The position numbers were made by a program, and so were the translations under genes. Positions 5,972-7,923 of a stretch of DNA of 7,923 nucleotides are shown here, piece after piece. The DNA is from Gemmatimonadota bacterium. Its GTDB lineage: Bacteria > Gemmatimonadota > Gemmatimonadetes > Gemmatimonadales > GWC2-71-9. A model generated the notes under the pieces. It made no database searches. It was not told the DNA's origin and saw only the letters and a program-made list of their open reading frames with translations. Positions within the stretch are counted from its first letter, which is position 1; each line of letters starts with the position of its first letter. The stretch is from the NCBI GenBank assembly GCA_003220855.1, contig QHTP01000152.1, positions 1 through 7,923 on the forward strand, given 5' to 3'.

Positions 5972-7257
5972 CGGGTCCCGTCTCCTCGCTCGATCTGCGC
6001 CCCCAGGGCCCGCAGCCGCTCGTCGATCCGCTCGTAGCCGCGCTCGATCTGCCCGATGTTGTGGATCACCGACTCGCCCTGGGCCGCGAGGGCCGCGAGC
6101 AGCATCGCCATCCCGGCCCGGATGTCGGGGCTTTCGACGACGCCGCCCCGCAGCGACGAGGGCCCGGCGATCACGGCGCGATGCGGGTCGCACAGGACGA
6201 TGCGCGCCCCCATCCCGATGAGCTTGTCCACGAAGAAGAGCCGCGACTCGAACAGCTTTTCGAACACCAGCAGCAGCCCCTCACATTGCGACGCGACCAC
6301 GATCGCGATCGACATCAGGTCGGCGGGGAACGCCGGCCACGGGCCATCCTCGAGCTTGGGAACGTGCCCTCCCAGGTCGGGACGGATGCGCCGCTCCTGA
6401 CCCGCGTCTACCACGAGCGTCGTACCGTCGAGCCGCGGTCGCCCCCCCAGGCGCTCGAACGCCAGCAGTGTGGCGCGGAGGTCGTCGGCGCGGACGCCCT
6501 CGATCGTGATCGCGCCGTTGGTGACGGCGGCGAGCCCGATGAACGAGCCGATCTCGATGTGATCGGGCCCCAGCGCGAACGCCGCGCCTTTGAGCGGGCG
6601 GCCGCCCTCCACCGTGAGGGTGTTGGTCCCGATGCCCTGCACGTCGGCGCCCAAGCTCGTGAGAAAGCGGGCGAGGTCCTGGACGTGAGGCTCGCAGGCG
6701 GCGTTGCGCAACGTGGTCCGGCCGCGGGCCGCGACCGCGGCCATCAGCGCGTTTTCGGTGGCGGTGACGCTCGGCTCGTCCAGAAAGATGTCGGTGCCGA
6801 CGAGCCGCTTGGCCTCGACCTGGTAGGTGGCCCCGACGGTCACCGCCGCGCCGAGCTGCTCGAGGGCCAGGAAGTGCGTGTCGACGCGGCGCCGCCCGAT
6901 GACGTCCCCACCCGGCGGGGGCAGGCTCACCCGCCCGAAGCGGGCGAGCATCGGTCCCGCGAGCAGGATGGAGGCGCGGATGCGCGCGCCCAGCGCCGGA
7001 TCGAGCTCGCGCGGCTCGGCCCGCGCGGCGTCCACCTCCACGCTGTTCGGTCCCGTCCACGCGACGGTGGCGCCGAGGTGGGCGAGCAGCTCCAGCATCG
7101 TCTCCACGTCGCGAATGTGCGGCACGTTCTCGATGCGGCAGGGGCCGTCGGCGAGCAGGGTCGCCGCGAGGATGGGGAGTGCCGCGTTCTTGTTGCCCGC
7201 CGGACGGATGGTGCCTTTGAGCGGTCGGCCGCCCGTGACCGAGAAGGACGGAGGCAT
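5968..7257 (-). CDS. murA: UDP-N-acetylglucosamine 1-carboxyvinyltransferase MurA (Asp-type active site)
   Basis: A 429-residue enzyme that transfers enolpyruvate from PEP to UDP-GlcNAc, the first committed step of peptidoglycan synthesis, in the cytoplasm. The N-terminal GNKNAALPILAATLLADGP includes the catalytic Lys at K23. The active-site loop reads PPPGGDVIGRRRVDTHFLAL, with Asp118 where E. coli has Cys115. The second domain has WPAFPADLMS, SRLFFVDKL, DPHR, SPDIRAG and the C-terminal RGYERIDERLRALGA, so it is full length. ATG 7257 is almost forced: an in-frame TAG lies at 7272-7270 and the family's GGRPLKGTI starts seven residues in. No Shine-Dalgarno is visible, and the predicted transcription start leaves at most a few leader bases. 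It overlaps pgeF by four bases. Cys-to-Asp MurAs are known to be insensitive to fosfomycin. Confidence 0.97.
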   Translation of the reverse strand: MPPSFSVTGGRPLKGTIRPAGNKNAALPILAATLLADGPCRIENVPHIRDVETMLELLAHLGATVAWTGPNSVEVDAARAEPRELDPALGARIRASILLAGPMLARFGRVSLPPPGGDVIGRRRVDTHFLALEQLGAAVTVGATYQVEAKRLVGTDIFLDEPSVTATENALMAAVAARGRTTLRNAACEPHVQDLARFLTSLGADVQGIGTNTLTVEGGRPLKGAAFALGPDHIEIGSFIGLAAVTNGAITIEGVRADDLRATLLAFERLGGRPRLDGTTLVVDAGQERRIRPDLGGHVPKLEDGPWPAFPADLMSIAIVVASQCEGLLLVFEKLFESRLFFVDKLIGMGARIVLCDPHRAVIAGPSSLRGGVVESPDIRAGMAMLLAALAAQGESVIHNIGQIERGYERIDERLRALGAQIERGDGTR

Positions 7258-7266
7258 GGGTGAGGC

Positions 7267-7296
7267 AAGCTATGCGGCGCCTTGCGCCGGCGTCAA
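7267..7296 (-). promoter_or_regulatory. Predicted murA-pgeF promoter
   Basis: On the minus strand TTGACG (7296-7291) is followed after 18 bases by TAGCTT (7272-7267). The hexamers resemble those before rimP (TTGACA, TAGATT), and both -35 boxes are preceded by GC. The expected start point near 7260 is only about three bases before the murA ATG, so the message would be nearly leaderless, in keeping with the missing Shine-Dalgarno. The spacer contains the dyad CGGCGC-N3-GCGCCG (7275-7289). Confidence 0.5.
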
Positions 7297-7923
7297 GCGC
7301 GCGCGAACGTTCGCGCGTGAACGTGAGTCCCGTGCTCGCGCTCGCGGGACTCGCCGCGATCGGCCTGCTCGCAACCCAGCTGCCGCGCCCGCCGTGGCGT
7401 CGTGTGGCGAGCCTGGACCCGGTGGTCGCGGCGGGCGGTCCACTCGTCGTCGTCGGCCTGGTGCTGGGCCCGGGCATCGGCTTCGTGAGTCCGGCGCTGT
7501 TGCGCGCGCTCGCGCCGGTCACGGCGCTCGCGCTCGGCTGGATCGGCGCGGCACTCGGCGCTCGGTTCGAATGGCGCTACATGCGGCGCATTCCGCGCGA
7601 CGTCTGGCTGGTCGCCGCGCTGTCGACCGCGAGCGCCTTCGCCGCGGTGGCGCTCGCCGCCGCGCTGCTCGCCCGGCTCGTCCCAGCACTGGGCGCGGCC
7701 TGGACGCCGCGGCTGCCGGCGGTCCTTACCCTGGCGGCCGTCGCGGCCGTGTCGGGACCCGGCGCCGTCACGCTCGTGGCCCGGACCCTGGGGCTCGGCG
7801 AGCTTGTCGCCCGCCGCATCGCGCGGGTGGCCGTGCTCGAGACCGCGGCCGGCGCGCTCGCCATCACCCTGCCGCTCTGGTTGCACCGCCACCATGCGGA
7901 CGGCGGCGCGGGCGGCGCCGAGC
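7272..7923 (+). CDS. Multi-spanning membrane protein resembling a cation:proton antiporter (partial, 3' end missing)
   Basis: An open frame of 217 codons without a stop runs off the window. It has about six hydrophobic segments: near 20-36, 50-72, 78-97, 111-140, 148-170 and 186-204. GPLVVVGLVLGPGIGFVSPA resembles the second helix of CPA-type exchangers (GxxLGP), and AVAAVSGPGAVTLVARTLGL resembles their helix with S-x-P/A followed by a Leu-Gly turn. Where active exchangers usually have an Asp pair or Asn-Asp, this protein has VLETAAG (188-194), so transport may be altered or the family assignment imperfect. ATG 7272 has GGTGAGG six bases upstream, but it would place the murA promoter inside the first codons. 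GTG 7317, just before the first hydrophobic segment, is a real alternative. The gene diverges from murA; its substrate cannot be told. Confidence 0.6.
   Translation, partial: MRRLAPASSARERSRVNVSPVLALAGLAAIGLLATQLPRPPWRRVASLDPVVAAGGPLVVVGLVLGPGIGFVSPALLRALAPVTALALGWIGAALGARFEWRYMRRIPRDVWLVAALSTASAFAAVALAAALLARLVPALGAAWTPRLPAVLTLAAVAAVSGPGAVTLVARTLGLGELVARRIARVAVLETAAGALAITLPLWLHRHHADGGAGGAE
7300..7317. promoter_or_regulatory. 18-base perfect palindrome upstream of murA
   Basis: CGCGCGAACGTTCGCGCG is its own reverse complement over all 18 bases. It lies three bases upstream of the predicted murA -35 box, at about -40 to -57 from the expected start, and ends at the alternative GTG start of the divergent membrane gene. 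This placement suits an operator serving either or both genes. It resembles a LexA box (GAAC-N4-GTTC) without the four central bases, so it should not be called one. Confidence 0.45.
7325..7352. repeat. Inverted repeat at the start of the divergent membrane gene
   Basis: GAGTCCCG (7325-7332) and CGGGACTC (7345-7352) are perfect eight-base complements around a 12-base loop. As RNA this would form a hairpin beginning eight bases after the alternative GTG start at 7317. No T-tract follows, so it is not a terminator. It may affect initiation of the plus-strand gene or be a second protein-binding dyad next to the palindrome; chance is also possible in such GC-rich DNA. Confidence 0.45.

Noticed and set aside
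5972..6193. N-terminal extension of pgeF by 74 residues
   Set aside because: The extension is Arg/Gly-rich, lies wholly within murA in another frame and precedes the ATGA junction, which is the natural start.
5932..7263. A 443-codon plus-strand open frame opposite murA
   Set aside because: murA is unambiguous on the other strand. This frame has the Arg/Asp/His-rich make-up of a complement reading.
7300..7317. LexA/SOS box
   Set aside because: The Gram-positive-type box needs GAAC-N4-GTTC. Here GAAC and GTTC abut and overlap as GAACGTTC, so the spacing is wrong.

Overview
The window is a compact piece of a GC-rich bacterial chromosome. Almost all of it is read from the minus strand, with conserved housekeeping genes packed stop-to-start. 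GTG starts, very short junctions and strongly GC-ending codons are typical of a high-GC free-living bacterium. The Asp-type MurA, the gene order and the IF2 architecture would fit Gemmatimonadota or a related lineage, but that is a guess from general familiarity, not shown by the sequence. I see no mobile element, CRISPR array, tRNA or rRNA.

Layout in minus-strand transcription order: murA (7257-5968) and pgeF (5971-5174) share a 4-base overlap and form a peptidoglycan unit. A 75-base gap follows, with a good sigma70-type promoter overlapping the pgeF stop and, just after its predicted start point, an intrinsic-terminator-like hairpin that ends 10 bases before the rimP ATG. Then comes the translation/transcription cluster rimP (5098-4640), nusA (4629-3265), ylxQ/L7Ae-like (3268-2960), infB (2959-320), ylxP/DUF503 (323-42) and the first 13 codons of rbfA (40-1). 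The cluster covers 30S maturation (RimP, RbfA), transcription elongation and termination (NusA) and translation initiation (IF2). The usual ylxR is absent between nusA and ylxQ.

On the plus strand, diverging from murA, is the start of a multi-spanning membrane protein resembling cation:proton antiporters (from 7272 or 7317, running off the end). The 60-base region between the genes holds a predicted murA promoter, an 18-base perfect palindrome directly upstream of its -35 box, and another inverted repeat just downstream.

I do not see a new multi-gene system. The points most worth a second look are: (1) the promoter-terminator leader in front of rimP-nusA, a candidate NusA-sensitive attenuator; (2) a sharply bounded 60-base tract of AT-ending codons in pgeF, over its conserved GPGIC/YEVG loop; (3) an Asp in place of the catalytic Cys in MurA, predicting fosfomycin insensitivity; (4) the dense regulatory-looking divergent region.
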